A DNA stretch of 26,868 bases. It comes from DATBIO01 sp036556965 (GTDB lineage Bacteria > Acidobacteriota > Vicinamibacteria > Fen-336). Positions 1 to 7,574 of this stretch are shown piece by piece; position 1 is the stretch's first letter; every line of letters begins with the position of its first letter. The DNA lies in assembly GCA_036556965.1 (NCBI GenBank), contig DATBIO010000094.1:1-26868 (forward strand), read 5' to 3'. Made by a program: the position numbers and the translations under genes. The notes under the pieces were generated by a model. It was given only the letters and a program-made list of their open reading frames with translations. It had not been told where the DNA came from and made no database searches.

Positions 1-2
1 CG

Positions 3-881
3 GCCCCCACGGCCGCCGCCGCCTCCGCGCCCGCCACGGCGGGCCCGGCCCCGTCCGCCCTCTACGCCAAGGACTACGAGTTCACCGAGGACTGGTTCAG
101 CGCGCACACGGCGCTGTGGAGCCGCGTGCTCGCGCCGTTCCGCGGCAAGCCCGGCGTGCACTACCTCGAGGTGGGGCTGTTCGAGGGGCGCTCCGCGCTG
201 TGGGTGCTCGAGCAGGTCCTCACCGACCCCAGCGCGCGGCTCACCGGCGTGGACCTCTTCCCCGACCCCGTGGTCAAGGAACGCTGGCTGGCCAATCTCC
301 GCAAGTCGGGCCACGCCGACCGCGCCACCACCATCACCGGCTACTCGCAGGTCGAGCTGCGCAAGCTGCCCCTCGACACCTACGACATCATCTACATCGA
401 CGGCTCGCACCGGGCCGCGGACGTGATGGCGGACGCCGTCCTGGCCTGGGGGCTGCTCAAGGAAGGCGGCGTGATGATCTTCGACGACTACGCCGCGCGC
501 GGGCCCATGAGCTGGACGGAGGCGCCGTGGCCGCCCGAGCACACGCCGCGGCTGGCCGTGGACGCCTTCCTCACCGCGCACAGCGGCTCGCTGGAGCTGC
601 TGCACAAGCAGTACCAGGCCATCGTGCGCCGGACGGCGGACGCCTGCGGCCCCGGCGGCGACGCCTGCACGCCCCTCGGGCCCTACCGGTACTGGTGGCA
701 GCGCCACGCCCTCACGCGCGCGGACGGCGCGGACGTCCCCCTCTCGCCCGAGGAGCGCGCGCTCGTCGAGCGCGTGGCGGGCACCAAGGCGGCGGGAGAG
801 GTGACGGTGAAGGTCCCCGCCGACCTCCAGTCCGACCCCGCCCTGGCCGCCCTCATGCGGCGGCTGGACCTGCGGCTGTGA
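3..881 (+). CDS. Class I SAM-dependent methyltransferase (Methyltransf_24-like), 5' partial
   Basis: The reading frame is open from the first bases of the window to TGA at 879-881, so the N-terminus lies outside. The visible part begins with an Ala/Pro-rich linker and then a segment around YEFTEDWFSAHTALW that typically precedes the Rossmann core in this family. Motif I reads YLEVGLFEGRS, followed by an acidic strand (GVDLFPD) and the later strand YDIIYIDGSH and LKEGGVMIFDDY. These are the hallmarks of Methyltransf_24-type class I methyltransferases. The substrate is unknown. The only in-window start candidate, GTG at 126, would remove the conserved region before motif I, so I treat it as internal. 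It ends 16 nt before nuoK, where nuoJ is normally expected, and may be co-transcribed with the nuo genes. Family call is fairly sure; function is not. Confidence 0.8.
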   Translation, partial: APTAAAASAPATAGPAPSALYAKDYEFTEDWFSAHTALWSRVLAPFRGKPGVHYLEVGLFEGRSALWVLEQVLTDPSARLTGVDLFPDPVVKERWLANLRKSGHADRATTITGYSQVELRKLPLDTYDIIYIDGSHRAADVMADAVLAWGLLKEGGVMIFDDYAARGPMSWTEAPWPPEHTPRLAVDAFLTAHSGSLELLHKQYQAIVRRTADACGPGGDACTPLGPYRYWWQRHALTRADGADVPLSPEERALVERVAGTKAAGEVTVKVPADLQSDPALAALMRRLDLRL

Positions 882-897
882 GAGCCGGGGGACGCCG

Positions 898-1206
898 ATG
901 ATGCCCCAGATCGTCGACCACGCCCTGCTCCTCAGCGTCGCCCTCTTCGTGGTGGGCGTGGTGGGGGTCTTCCTGCGCCGCAACGTCATCACCGTGTTCA
1001 TGTGCGTTGAGCTGATGCTGAACGCGGTGAACCTGTCGTTCATCGCCTTCAGCCGCAGCCTGGGCACCCTGGACGCCCAGGTGCTGGTGTTCTTCGTGTT
1101 GACGGTGGCGGCGGCGGAGGCGGCGGTGGGGCTGGCCATCATCATCGCCCTCAACCGCCACAAGGACACCCTGGACCTCGACGCCTTCCGGCTGCTGAAG
1201 TGGTGA
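898..1206 (+). CDS. nuoK: NADH-quinone oxidoreductase subunit K
   Basis: A 102-residue, three-helix membrane protein of normal family length. NuoK is a small antiporter-related subunit of the complex I membrane arm and takes part in proton translocation. The two conserved membrane glutamates are visible: E38 in CVELMLNAVNL and E74 in AAAEAAVGLAI. The start is the first of two adjacent ATGs, preceded by a GGGGGA ribosome-binding sequence; the second ATG at 901 is equally possible. nuoL starts 4 nt after the stop, so the two are co-transcribed. nuoJ is not directly upstream, which is unusual; a methyltransferase gene sits there. Confidence 0.97.
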   Translation: MMPQIVDHALLLSVALFVVGVVGVFLRRNVITVFMCVELMLNAVNLSFIAFSRSLGTLDAQVLVFFVLTVAAAEAAVGLAIIIALNRHKDTLDLDAFRLLKW

Positions 1207-1210
1207 CGGC

Positions 1211-3328
1211 ATGATCGAGGACCGCACCCTGTCCATCCTGCCCTTCCTCATCCTCCTCCTGCCCCTGGCGGGGTTCACCGTCCTCGCCCTCTTCGGGGAC
1301 TGGATCCGGCGGGACGAGGAGGAGCGCGCGGCCACCTACCTGGCCTGCGGCTTCGTGGTCGCGGCCTTCCTGCTGGCCGGCTGGTGCTTCGTCCACTTCC
1401 GCGACCTCCAGGGCGCGCACGCCGCCACCGTGGAGCAGCACCGCGCGCGCCTCAGCGGCCTCGGGGTGGCGGCGGAGCACCAGCAGGAGGTGCTGGCGGA
1501 GGTGGGACGTCCGCTCTTCCTGCAGCCCTACATCAAGGTCGGGGAGCACGGCGCCCCCGTGAGCTGGATCAGCGTGGGCTCGTTCGACGTGCCCTTCGCC
1601 CTGCTCGTGGACCCGCTCTCGCTGCTGATGACCCTGGTGGTGACGGGGGTGGGCTCCCTCATCCACGTCTACTCGCTCGGCTACATGGCCCACGACGCGG
1701 AGAGGGTCCGCTACTTCTCGTACCTGAACCTCTTCACCTTCTTCATGCTCCTGCTCGTCCTGGGCGGGAGCCTGCCCCTCCTCTTCGTGGGCTGGGAAGG
1801 GGTGGGGCTGTGCTCGTACCTGCTCATCGGCTTCTGGTACCGCAAGCAGAGCGCCTCCCGCGCGGGCATGAAGGCCTTCGTGGTCAACCGGATCGGGGAC
1901 GCGGGCCTGATCCTGGGCATGGTCCTGGCCTTCCACGCCCTGGGCACGGTGGACCTCGTGGAGCTGGCCGAGAACGCCGCCGCCCTGCCCCGCGAGGGCC
2001 TGGGGGAGTGGGGAGTGGTCACCGCGCTCTGCCTCCTCCTCTTCGTGGGCGCCTGCGGGAAGAGCGCGCAGGTCCCCCTGCACGTCTGGCTGCCGGACGC
2101 CATGGAGGGCCCCACCCCGGTCTCCGCCCTCATCCACGCCGCCACCATGGTCACGGCCGGCGTGTACATGGTGAGCCGGCTGGCCGCCGTCTTCAGCCGG
2201 TCGGAGACGGCCATGCTGGCGGTGGCGGTGGTGGGCACGGTGACCGCGCTCATGGCCGCCACCATCGCCATCGTGCAGACCGACATCAAGAAGGTCCTGG
2301 CCTACTCCACGGTGAGCCAGCTGGGGTTCATGTTCCTGGCCTGCGGGGTGGGGGCCTTCGCCGCCGGCATCTTCCACCTGTTCACCCACGCCTTCTTCAA
2401 GGCCCTGCTCTTCCTGGGCGCGGGCTCCGTCATCCACGCCCTTTCCGGCGAGCAGGACCTGCGCCAGATGGGCGGGCTGCGCACGCGCATCCCGTGGACC
2501 TTCCGCACATTCGCCGTGGGCACGGCGGCCATCGCCGGCATCCCCTTCCTGGCCGGCTTCTTCAGCAAGGACCTGATCCTGGCCGGCGCCCTGGGAGCGC
2601 ACAAGACGGTGCTCTTCGCGGTGGCCTTCTTCACCGCGCTGCTGACTTCCTTCTACATGGCGCGCCTGCTGGCCCTGGCCTTCCTGGGCGCGTACCGCGG
2701 GCCGCTGGCCTCCGGCCCCGCGCCCGCCGCCGTGCCCGACGCCCACGCCGCCACCGTTGCGCACGACGCGCACGACGCGCACGACGACGCGCACGGCGGC
2801 CACGGCCAGGGCGGCATCCACGAGTCGCCGTGGGTCATGCTGGCGCCGCTGGTGATCCTGGCCGTGGGCTCGGCGGTGACGGGCTACCTGAAGATCCCCG
2901 AGTTCGTGGGGCCCGCCCTCATGGTGGAAGGGGAGCACGCCGGGCACGCCGCGTGGCTGCCGTGGCTGGCGGGGGCGGGGGCCATCCTGGCCAGCGCCGC
3001 CGGCATCTACCTCTATACGAGCTACGCCGACCTGCGCGCGCGGCTGGCCGCGGCGCTGCGGCCCCTGGCCCGCGTGTTCGAGAGCGGCTACTGGCTCGAC
3101 CAGGGCTTCCACTGGTTCGCGCGGCGCACCGTGGTGGACGGCAGCGAGCGGGTGCTCTGGAAGGGCCTCGACGTCGCCGTCATCGACGGCGCCGTCAACG
3201 GCAGCGCGGCGGTGGTGGCGGCCACGGCGCGCGGCGCGCGCGCCGTGCAGAGCGGCCTCGTGCGCGGCTACGCGCTGCTCATGCTGGGAGGGGCGGTGGC
3301 CGTGCTCGCCTACCTGCTGTGGCAGTGA
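1211..3328 (+). CDS. nuoL: NADH-quinone oxidoreductase subunit L
   Basis: A 705-residue polytopic protein of the Mrp-antiporter-like proton-pumping family, the distal subunit of the complex I membrane arm. Key residues are present: the glutamate in GWEGVGLCSYLL (E196, equivalent to E. coli E144) and the lysine in GACGKSAQVPLHVWLPDA (K284, equivalent to E. coli K229). The shift of about 50 positions comes from an extra hydrophilic segment between the second helix and WISVGSF (about residues 63-117). A histidine-rich loop lies at about residues 508-540, encoded in part by 9-bp tandem repeats. The C-terminus has the lateral helix region and a last membrane anchor. The stop TGA shares its A with the ATG of nuoM, implying translational coupling. 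Confidence 0.97.
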   Translation: MIEDRTLSILPFLILLLPLAGFTVLALFGDWIRRDEEERAATYLACGFVVAAFLLAGWCFVHFRDLQGAHAATVEQHRARLSGLGVAAEHQQEVLAEVGRPLFLQPYIKVGEHGAPVSWISVGSFDVPFALLVDPLSLLMTLVVTGVGSLIHVYSLGYMAHDAERVRYFSYLNLFTFFMLLLVLGGSLPLLFVGWEGVGLCSYLLIGFWYRKQSASRAGMKAFVVNRIGDAGLILGMVLAFHALGTVDLVELAENAAALPREGLGEWGVVTALCLLLFVGACGKSAQVPLHVWLPDAMEGPTPVSALIHAATMVTAGVYMVSRLAAVFSRSETAMLAVAVVGTVTALMAATIAIVQTDIKKVLAYSTVSQLGFMFLACGVGAFAAGIFHLFTHAFFKALLFLGAGSVIHALSGEQDLRQMGGLRTRIPWTFRTFAVGTAAIAGIPFLAGFFSKDLILAGALGAHKTVLFAVAFFTALLTSFYMARLLALAFLGAYRGPLASGPAPAAVPDAHAATVAHDAHDAHDDAHGGHGQGGIHESPWVMLAPLVILAVGSAVTGYLKIPEFVGPALMVEGEHAGHAAWLPWLAGAGAILASAAGIYLYTSYADLRARLAAALRPLARVFESGYWLDQGFHWFARRTVVDGSERVLWKGLDVAVIDGAVNGSAAVVAATARGARAVQSGLVRGYALLMLGGAVAVLAYLLWQ
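2759..2796 (+). repeat. Short tandem repeat in nuoL encoding a His-rich loop
   Basis: The 9-mer GCGCACGAC occurs three times in direct tandem (2759-2785), followed by GAC and an imperfect fourth copy. It encodes Ala-His-Asp units within a loop holding seven histidines in about 30 residues. Similar His-rich loops occur at this place in NuoL of other bacteria, so it is probably a slippage-prone low-complexity loop and not a separate element. Confidence 0.7.
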
Positions 3329-4815
3329 TGGACCCGCTCACCCTGCTCGTGCTCCTGCCCGTGGCGGGGGCGGTGGCGGTGGCCCTCATGCCGCGGGGCG
3401 CGGAGCGCGCGCACAAGCTCTGCGCCCTCGGCGTGAGCGGCCTCGTCTTCCTGGTCTCCCTGGCCCTGCTGCGCGGCTTCCGCCCCGTGGCGGCCATGCA
3501 GTTCGAGGTGGAGCGGCCCTGGATCCCCGCCTACGGCATCGCCTACCACGTGGGGCTGGACGGCATCAGCCTGTGGCTGGTGATCCTCACCACCTTCCTC
3601 ACCCCCATCGCCCTGCTGGGCTCGTGGAGCTCCATCCACTCCCGGGTGCGCGAGTTCAACGTCTTCATGCTCCTGCTCGAGGCGGGGATGCTGGGGGTGT
3701 TCGTCTCCCTCGACCTCTTCCTCTTCTACATCTTCTGGGAGGCCATGCTGATCCCGATGTACTTCCTCATCGGGATCTGGGGCCACGAGCGGCGCATCTA
3801 CGCCGCGGTGAAGTTCTTCCTCTACACCATGGCCGGCAGCGTGCTGATGCTGGTGGCCTTCCTGGTGCTGTACCGCCAGTCCGGCCTGCGCACCTTCGAC
3901 CTGACCCGGCTGGCCGGCTCGCCCGTGGACCCCGCGCTGCAGATGTGGCTCTTCGCCGCCTTCGCCCTGGCCTTCGCCATCAAGGTGCCGATGTTCCCCT
4001 TCCACACCTGGCTGCCCGACGCCCACGTGGAGGCCCCCACCGCGGGCTCGGTGATCCTGGCCGGCGTCCTGCTCAAGATGGGCGGCTACGGCTTCCTGCG
4101 CCTGGCCATCCCCCTCTTCCCGGACGCCGCCGCCCGCTTCGCCCCCTGGATCGGCCTGCTCGCCGTCATCGGCATCGTCTACGGGGCGCTGGTCTCGCTG
4201 GTGCAGCCCGACCTCAAGAAGCTGGTGGCCTACTCGTCGGTGAGCCACCTCGGCTTCGTGATGCTCGGCATCGCCGGCTTCACCACCACCGCGGTGGTGG
4301 GCGCCGTCTACCAGATGCTGAACCACGGCATCTCCACGGGGGCGCTGTTCCTCATGGTCGGGATGCTCTACGACCGGCGCCATACGCGGGAGATCGCGCA
4401 GTTCGGCGGCCTCAAGTCCGTGATGCCGTGGTTCTCCGCCGTCTTCCTCATGATCTGCCTCTCGTCCATCGCGGTGCCCGGCTTCAACGGGTTCGTGGGC
4501 GAGTTCCTGATCCTCCTGGGCGCCTGGCCCTTCAGCAAGGCGCTGGTGGCGGCGGCGGTGCTGGGCGTGATCCTGGCCGCGGCCTACATCCTGTGGATGG
4601 TCCAGCGCGTGCTGTACGGCGAGGTGACGCACGAGGCCAACCGGGCGCTGCCCGACCTGAGCCTGCGCGAGGCCGCCGTGCTCGTGCCCCTGGTGGTGCT
4701 GGCCCTCTTCATGGGCGTGGCCAGCCCCCTCTTCACGCGCACCATCGAGCCCGCGGCCAGCGCCCTCGTCACGGGCGCCACCCCGCGCGGGGAAGCGGTC
4801 CGGGTGGCGCGGTGA
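3328..4815 (+). CDS. nuoM: NADH-quinone oxidoreductase subunit M
   Basis: A 495-residue antiporter-like subunit of the complex I membrane arm, with about fourteen predicted membrane helices. Recognisable signatures are FWEAMLIPMYFLIGIWG with the conserved glutamate (E138), AIKVPMFPFHTWLPDAHVEA with the channel lysine (K219), and the later LVQPDLKKLVAYSSVSHLGF block. The start ATG overlaps the nuoL stop in TGATG, and translation from this codon gives the usual NuoM N-terminus (MDPLTLLVLLPVAGA). The stop overlaps the GTG of nuoN. Length and motifs are normal for the family, and nothing looks truncated. Confidence 0.97.
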   Translation: MDPLTLLVLLPVAGAVAVALMPRGAERAHKLCALGVSGLVFLVSLALLRGFRPVAAMQFEVERPWIPAYGIAYHVGLDGISLWLVILTTFLTPIALLGSWSSIHSRVREFNVFMLLLEAGMLGVFVSLDLFLFYIFWEAMLIPMYFLIGIWGHERRIYAAVKFFLYTMAGSVLMLVAFLVLYRQSGLRTFDLTRLAGSPVDPALQMWLFAAFALAFAIKVPMFPFHTWLPDAHVEAPTAGSVILAGVLLKMGGYGFLRLAIPLFPDAAARFAPWIGLLAVIGIVYGALVSLVQPDLKKLVAYSSVSHLGFVMLGIAGFTTTAVVGAVYQMLNHGISTGALFLMVGMLYDRRHTREIAQFGGLKSVMPWFSAVFLMICLSSIAVPGFNGFVGEFLILLGAWPFSKALVAAAVLGVILAAAYILWMVQRVLYGEVTHEANRALPDLSLREAAVLVPLVVLALFMGVASPLFTRTIEPAASALVTGATPRGEAVRVAR

Positions 4816-6263
4816 CGCAGAGCCTCGACCTCCGCCCCCTGATCCCCGCCGTCATGGTGACGGTGACGGGCCTGCTCGTGCTGCTGGCCCAGGCCTTCAC
4901 CCCGAAGGGACGGAGCTCTCCCTCCGTGGCCCTGAGCCTGTTCGGGCTGGTGGGCGCCCTGGCCAGCGTCCTGCTGCTGGCGGAGGGGCGGGGCCGGGGG
5001 ACGGCCACGGGCGGGACCTACGCCGCCGACGACTTCTCGCTCTTCCTGCACGGCCTGATCCTCCTCATCGGCGTGGTGGCCGTCCTCATCTCCCCCTCCT
5101 ACCTGCGCGCGACGGGGGCCGACCGCGGCGAGTACTACGCGCTGCTCCTGTTCGCGCTGGTGGGGATGCTGGGCCTGGTCTCGTGCCTGGAGCTGGTCTC
5201 GCTGTTCGTGGCCCTGGAGATCATGTCCGTGGCCAGCTACGCCCTGGCCGGCATGCACCGCCACCGCGAGGAGAGCGCGGAGGCGGCCATGAAGTACTTC
5301 ATCACGGGCGCCTTCTCCTCCGCCTTCTTCCTGTACGGGGTGGCCCTGCTCTACGGCGTCAGCGGCAGCACCTCCCTCCGCGGCATCGCCGCGGCGGTGG
5401 CGGGAGCGGACGCCCCGCGCGCGTCCCTGGCCGTGCTGGGCGCCGGCCTGCTCCTGGTGGGGTTCGGCTTCAAGGTGGCCAGCGTGCCCTTCCACATGTG
5501 GGCCCCCGACGTCTACGAGGGCGCGCCCACCACCGTCACCGCCCTCATGGCGGCGGGGGTGAAGGCGGCCGCCTTCGGCGCCCTCATGCGCGTGTTCGTG
5601 CAGGCCCTGCCCGGCCTGGCCGACCAGTGGCAGCCGGCGGTGGCCGTGCTGGCCCTGGTGACCATGGTGGTGGGGAACCTCGGCGCCCTGGCCCAGACCA
5701 GCGTCAAGAGGATGCTGGCCTATTCCTCGGTGGCCCACGCCGGCTACCTGATGGCGGCGCTGGTGGCCGCCCCGCGCGTGGCGGTGGAGGCGGTGCTCTT
5801 CTACCTCGTGGCCTACGCGGCGGTGAACCTCGGCGGCTTCGGCGTGCTGGCGTCCCTGGCCAAGGGCGACCGCGAGCCCCTGGCCCTCACCGACCTGAGC
5901 GGGCTCGGCGACCGCCGTCCGCTGCTGGCGGCCACGGTGACGCTGTTCATGATCTCGCTCACGGGCGTGCCCGTGTCCGCCGGCTTCGTGGGCAAGTTCT
6001 ACCTCTTCAGCGCGGCGGTGGAGGGCGGCTACGTGGCCCTGGCCGTGGCCGGGGTGCTGATGAGCGTGGTCTCCGCGTACTACTATCTGCGCGTCGTGGT
6101 GTACATGTACATGCGCGAGCCGGTCGGCGAGGACGGCTGGGCGCGCATCGGACCGGCGCCGGCGGCGGCGCTGGCTCTCGCGGCGGCGGTGGTGCTGGGC
6201 CTCGGGGTCTACCCCGGTCCCGTGCTGGCCTGGGCCCGCCTGGCCGCTCAATCGCTGCGTTAG
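4812..6263 (+). CDS. nuoN: NADH-quinone oxidoreductase subunit N
   Basis: A 483-residue antiporter-like complex I subunit. The glutamate in LEIMSVASYALAG (E136; E. coli E133) and the lysine in GFGFKVASVPFHMWAPDV (K221; E. coli K217) are both present, and the TSVKRMLAYSSVAHAGY block is intact. I chose GTG at 4812 because it overlaps the nuoM stop as GTGA and gives an N-terminus of normal length (VTQSLDLRPLIPAV); no ATG fits nearby. It closes a K-L-M-N gene set. A PilZ gene follows after 17 nt with no hairpin between, suggesting readthrough transcription. Confidence 0.97.
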   Translation: MTQSLDLRPLIPAVMVTVTGLLVLLAQAFTPKGRSSPSVALSLFGLVGALASVLLLAEGRGRGTATGGTYAADDFSLFLHGLILLIGVVAVLISPSYLRATGADRGEYYALLLFALVGMLGLVSCLELVSLFVALEIMSVASYALAGMHRHREESAEAAMKYFITGAFSSAFFLYGVALLYGVSGSTSLRGIAAAVAGADAPRASLAVLGAGLLLVGFGFKVASVPFHMWAPDVYEGAPTTVTALMAAGVKAAAFGALMRVFVQALPGLADQWQPAVAVLALVTMVVGNLGALAQTSVKRMLAYSSVAHAGYLMAALVAAPRVAVEAVLFYLVAYAAVNLGGFGVLASLAKGDREPLALTDLSGLGDRRPLLAATVTLFMISLTGVPVSAGFVGKFYLFSAAVEGGYVALAVAGVLMSVVSAYYYLRVVVYMYMREPVGEDGWARIGPAPAAALALAAAVVLGLGVYPGPVLAWARLAAQSLR

Positions 6264-6280
6264 ACGGGCAAGGGCAAGAG

Positions 6281-6592
6281 ATGAGCCAGGACAAGCGACA
6301 GGCGCCGCGGGTCTCCTACGCGTGCGAGGTCGAGTGCACGGGCGTGGGCATGGGGGGCAGTCCCCTGAACCCCCGCATCAGCGACCTGAGCGAGACGGGC
6401 GCCTTCATCGACTCCATGACGCACATCCCGGTGGGCTCCAAGGTCAAGCTCAAGTTCGCGGTGGCCGGGCGCGAGGTCAACGCCACCGCCGAGGTGGCCC
6501 ACGCCATGCCCCAGTTCGGCATGGGCGTGCACTTCACGGAGATGAGCGAGGCCGACCGCGCGGCCATCGCGGAGTTCCTGAAGACGCGCTAG
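6281..6592 (+). CDS. PilZ-domain protein (probable c-di-GMP binding)
   Basis: A 103-residue single-domain protein. PilZ domains bind cyclic di-GMP through an N-terminal RxxxR and a (D/N)xSxxG motif. Here they are R6-QAP-R10 and D35-LSETG40, both complete, so ligand binding is likely. The rest is the expected beta-barrel (VGSKVKLKFAVAGREVNATAEV) and closes with FGMGVHFTEMS, common in the Myxococcus-type PilZ family. The ATG at 6281 directly precedes the RxxxR region. The gene lies 17 nt after nuoN and probably shares its transcript; whether it has anything to do with respiration is unknown. Confidence 0.9.
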   Translation: MSQDKRQAPRVSYACEVECTGVGMGGSPLNPRISDLSETGAFIDSMTHIPVGSKVKLKFAVAGREVNATAEVAHAMPQFGMGVHFTEMSEADRAAIAEFLKTR

Positions 6593-6625
6593 ACGCGCCG
6601 CGGCCGTCCCGGTCCGCCCTGCCGT

Positions 6626-6641
6626 CACGCGTCGCCGCGTG
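6626..6641. terminator. Small GC hairpin between convergent genes
   Basis: CACGCG and CGCGTG form a perfect 6-bp stem with a TCGC loop in the 64-nt gap between the convergent PilZ and M23 peptidase genes. It lacks a T-tract on either side, so a terminator role is only inferred from position. Confidence 0.35.
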
Positions 6642-6656
6642 CGCGGGCCCCCGCGA

Positions 6657-7544
6657 CTAGCCGAGTCCTTCCAGCGCGCGCGGGTCCACGGCCACCCCGT
6701 GCACGTACACCGCCCAGTGCACGTGGGGTGAGGCGGCCAGGCCCGACTGCCCCGACAGCGCCAGCGTCGTGCCCGCCGCCACCGGCTCCCCGGAGACGAC
6801 GTCCAGCCGATCCAGGTGGAAGAACACGCTGACCACGCCCTGGCCGTGGTCGATGACCAGCGTGCGGCCGGTCACCGCGAAGTCGCCCGCCATGAGGACG
6901 GTGCCCGCCGCGGGGGCGCGCACGGCGGTGCCGGGCGGCACCGCGTAGTCGATGCCGCGGTGGTACTCGCCGTGCACGGCGTCCGTGGTGGCCTCCACGG
7001 GGAAGGCGCCGACGTAGCTGGTGGGCCGGCCGTAGCTGGACACGGGCTCCGCCGCCACCGGGGGGCGGAAGGGCGCGCTCCAGAGCTGGCGCGGCGTCTC
7101 CGTGCGCAGCAGGAGCTGGACCTTGCGGCCCTCGCGCACGGCCTCCGGGTGGATGGCGAGGCTGCGCTTGTCGTCGGGGAGCACGACCGTCCGCTGCGGG
7201 TACTGGCGCTCGCGGATGTCGAGCTTGAGCGGGATGCGCTGCCGTCCCCTCCGCGTGCGCAGCTCGATGCCCATCGTGTACGCGCCGGGGCGGAGGGTGG
7301 CGGGGACCGGCACCAGCGCGCGCCGCCCGCCCGCGGCGGAGAAGAACGGGCAGCGCCGGCCGTCCAGGACCGCGTACTGAACGCCGCTGAACCCGCGCGC
7401 CGTGCGCATGCTCGCCACGAGGAGGCCGCCGGGGTAGGCGCCCTCCATCTCCACGGTCACGCGGATGCGGCCCACGTTCCAGGTGCGCGGCTCGGCGGCG
7501 GCGGGGGCGGCGGCTAGGAGAAGGAGGACGGCGGCGGCGCGCAT
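6657..7544 (-). CDS. Exported M23 (LytM-type) metallopeptidase
   Basis: A 295-residue protein with an N-terminal signal peptide (about residues 1-17, ending APAAA). A beta-rich middle region is followed by a C-terminal peptidase M23 domain (about 165-290). The zinc and catalytic residues are all visible: H195 and D199 in HRGIDYAVPPGTAV, H243 in FFHLD, and H274/H276 in PHVHWAVYVHG. An active peptidoglycan endopeptidase, or a cell-wall-remodelling enzyme acting in the periplasm, is therefore likely. The glycine-tyrosine loop SSYGRPTSYVGAF before the domain is typical of this group. It lies 30 nt downstream of selA on the same strand and may be co-transcribed with it, though no functional link is evident. 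Confidence 0.93.
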   Translation of the reverse strand: MRAAAVLLLLAAAPAAAEPRTWNVGRIRVTVEMEGAYPGGLLVASMRTARGFSGVQYAVLDGRRCPFFSAAGGRRALVPVPATLRPGAYTMGIELRTRRGRQRIPLKLDIRERQYPQRTVVLPDDKRSLAIHPEAVREGRKVQLLLRTETPRQLWSAPFRPPVAAEPVSSYGRPTSYVGAFPVEATTDAVHGEYHRGIDYAVPPGTAVRAPAAGTVLMAGDFAVTGRTLVIDHGQGVVSVFFHLDRLDVVSGEPVAAGTTLALSGQSGLAASPHVHWAVYVHGVAVDPRALEGLG

Positions 7545-7574
7545 GGGCTCGGGCAGGCGGATGATGCCACGGCT

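Noticed and set aside
126..881. Methyltransferase starting at GTG 126
   Set aside because: The conserved region before motif I lies upstream in the same open frame, so the true start is outside the window.
1151..3112. Long open frame on the minus strand opposite nuoL
   Set aside because: It is rich in His, Gly, Arg and Gln with no domain, and its frame mirrors the codons of nuoL; this is the usual GC-rich antisense shadow.
4584..6251. Long minus-strand open frame opposite nuoN
   Set aside because: Composition and phase show it is a shadow of nuoN codons.
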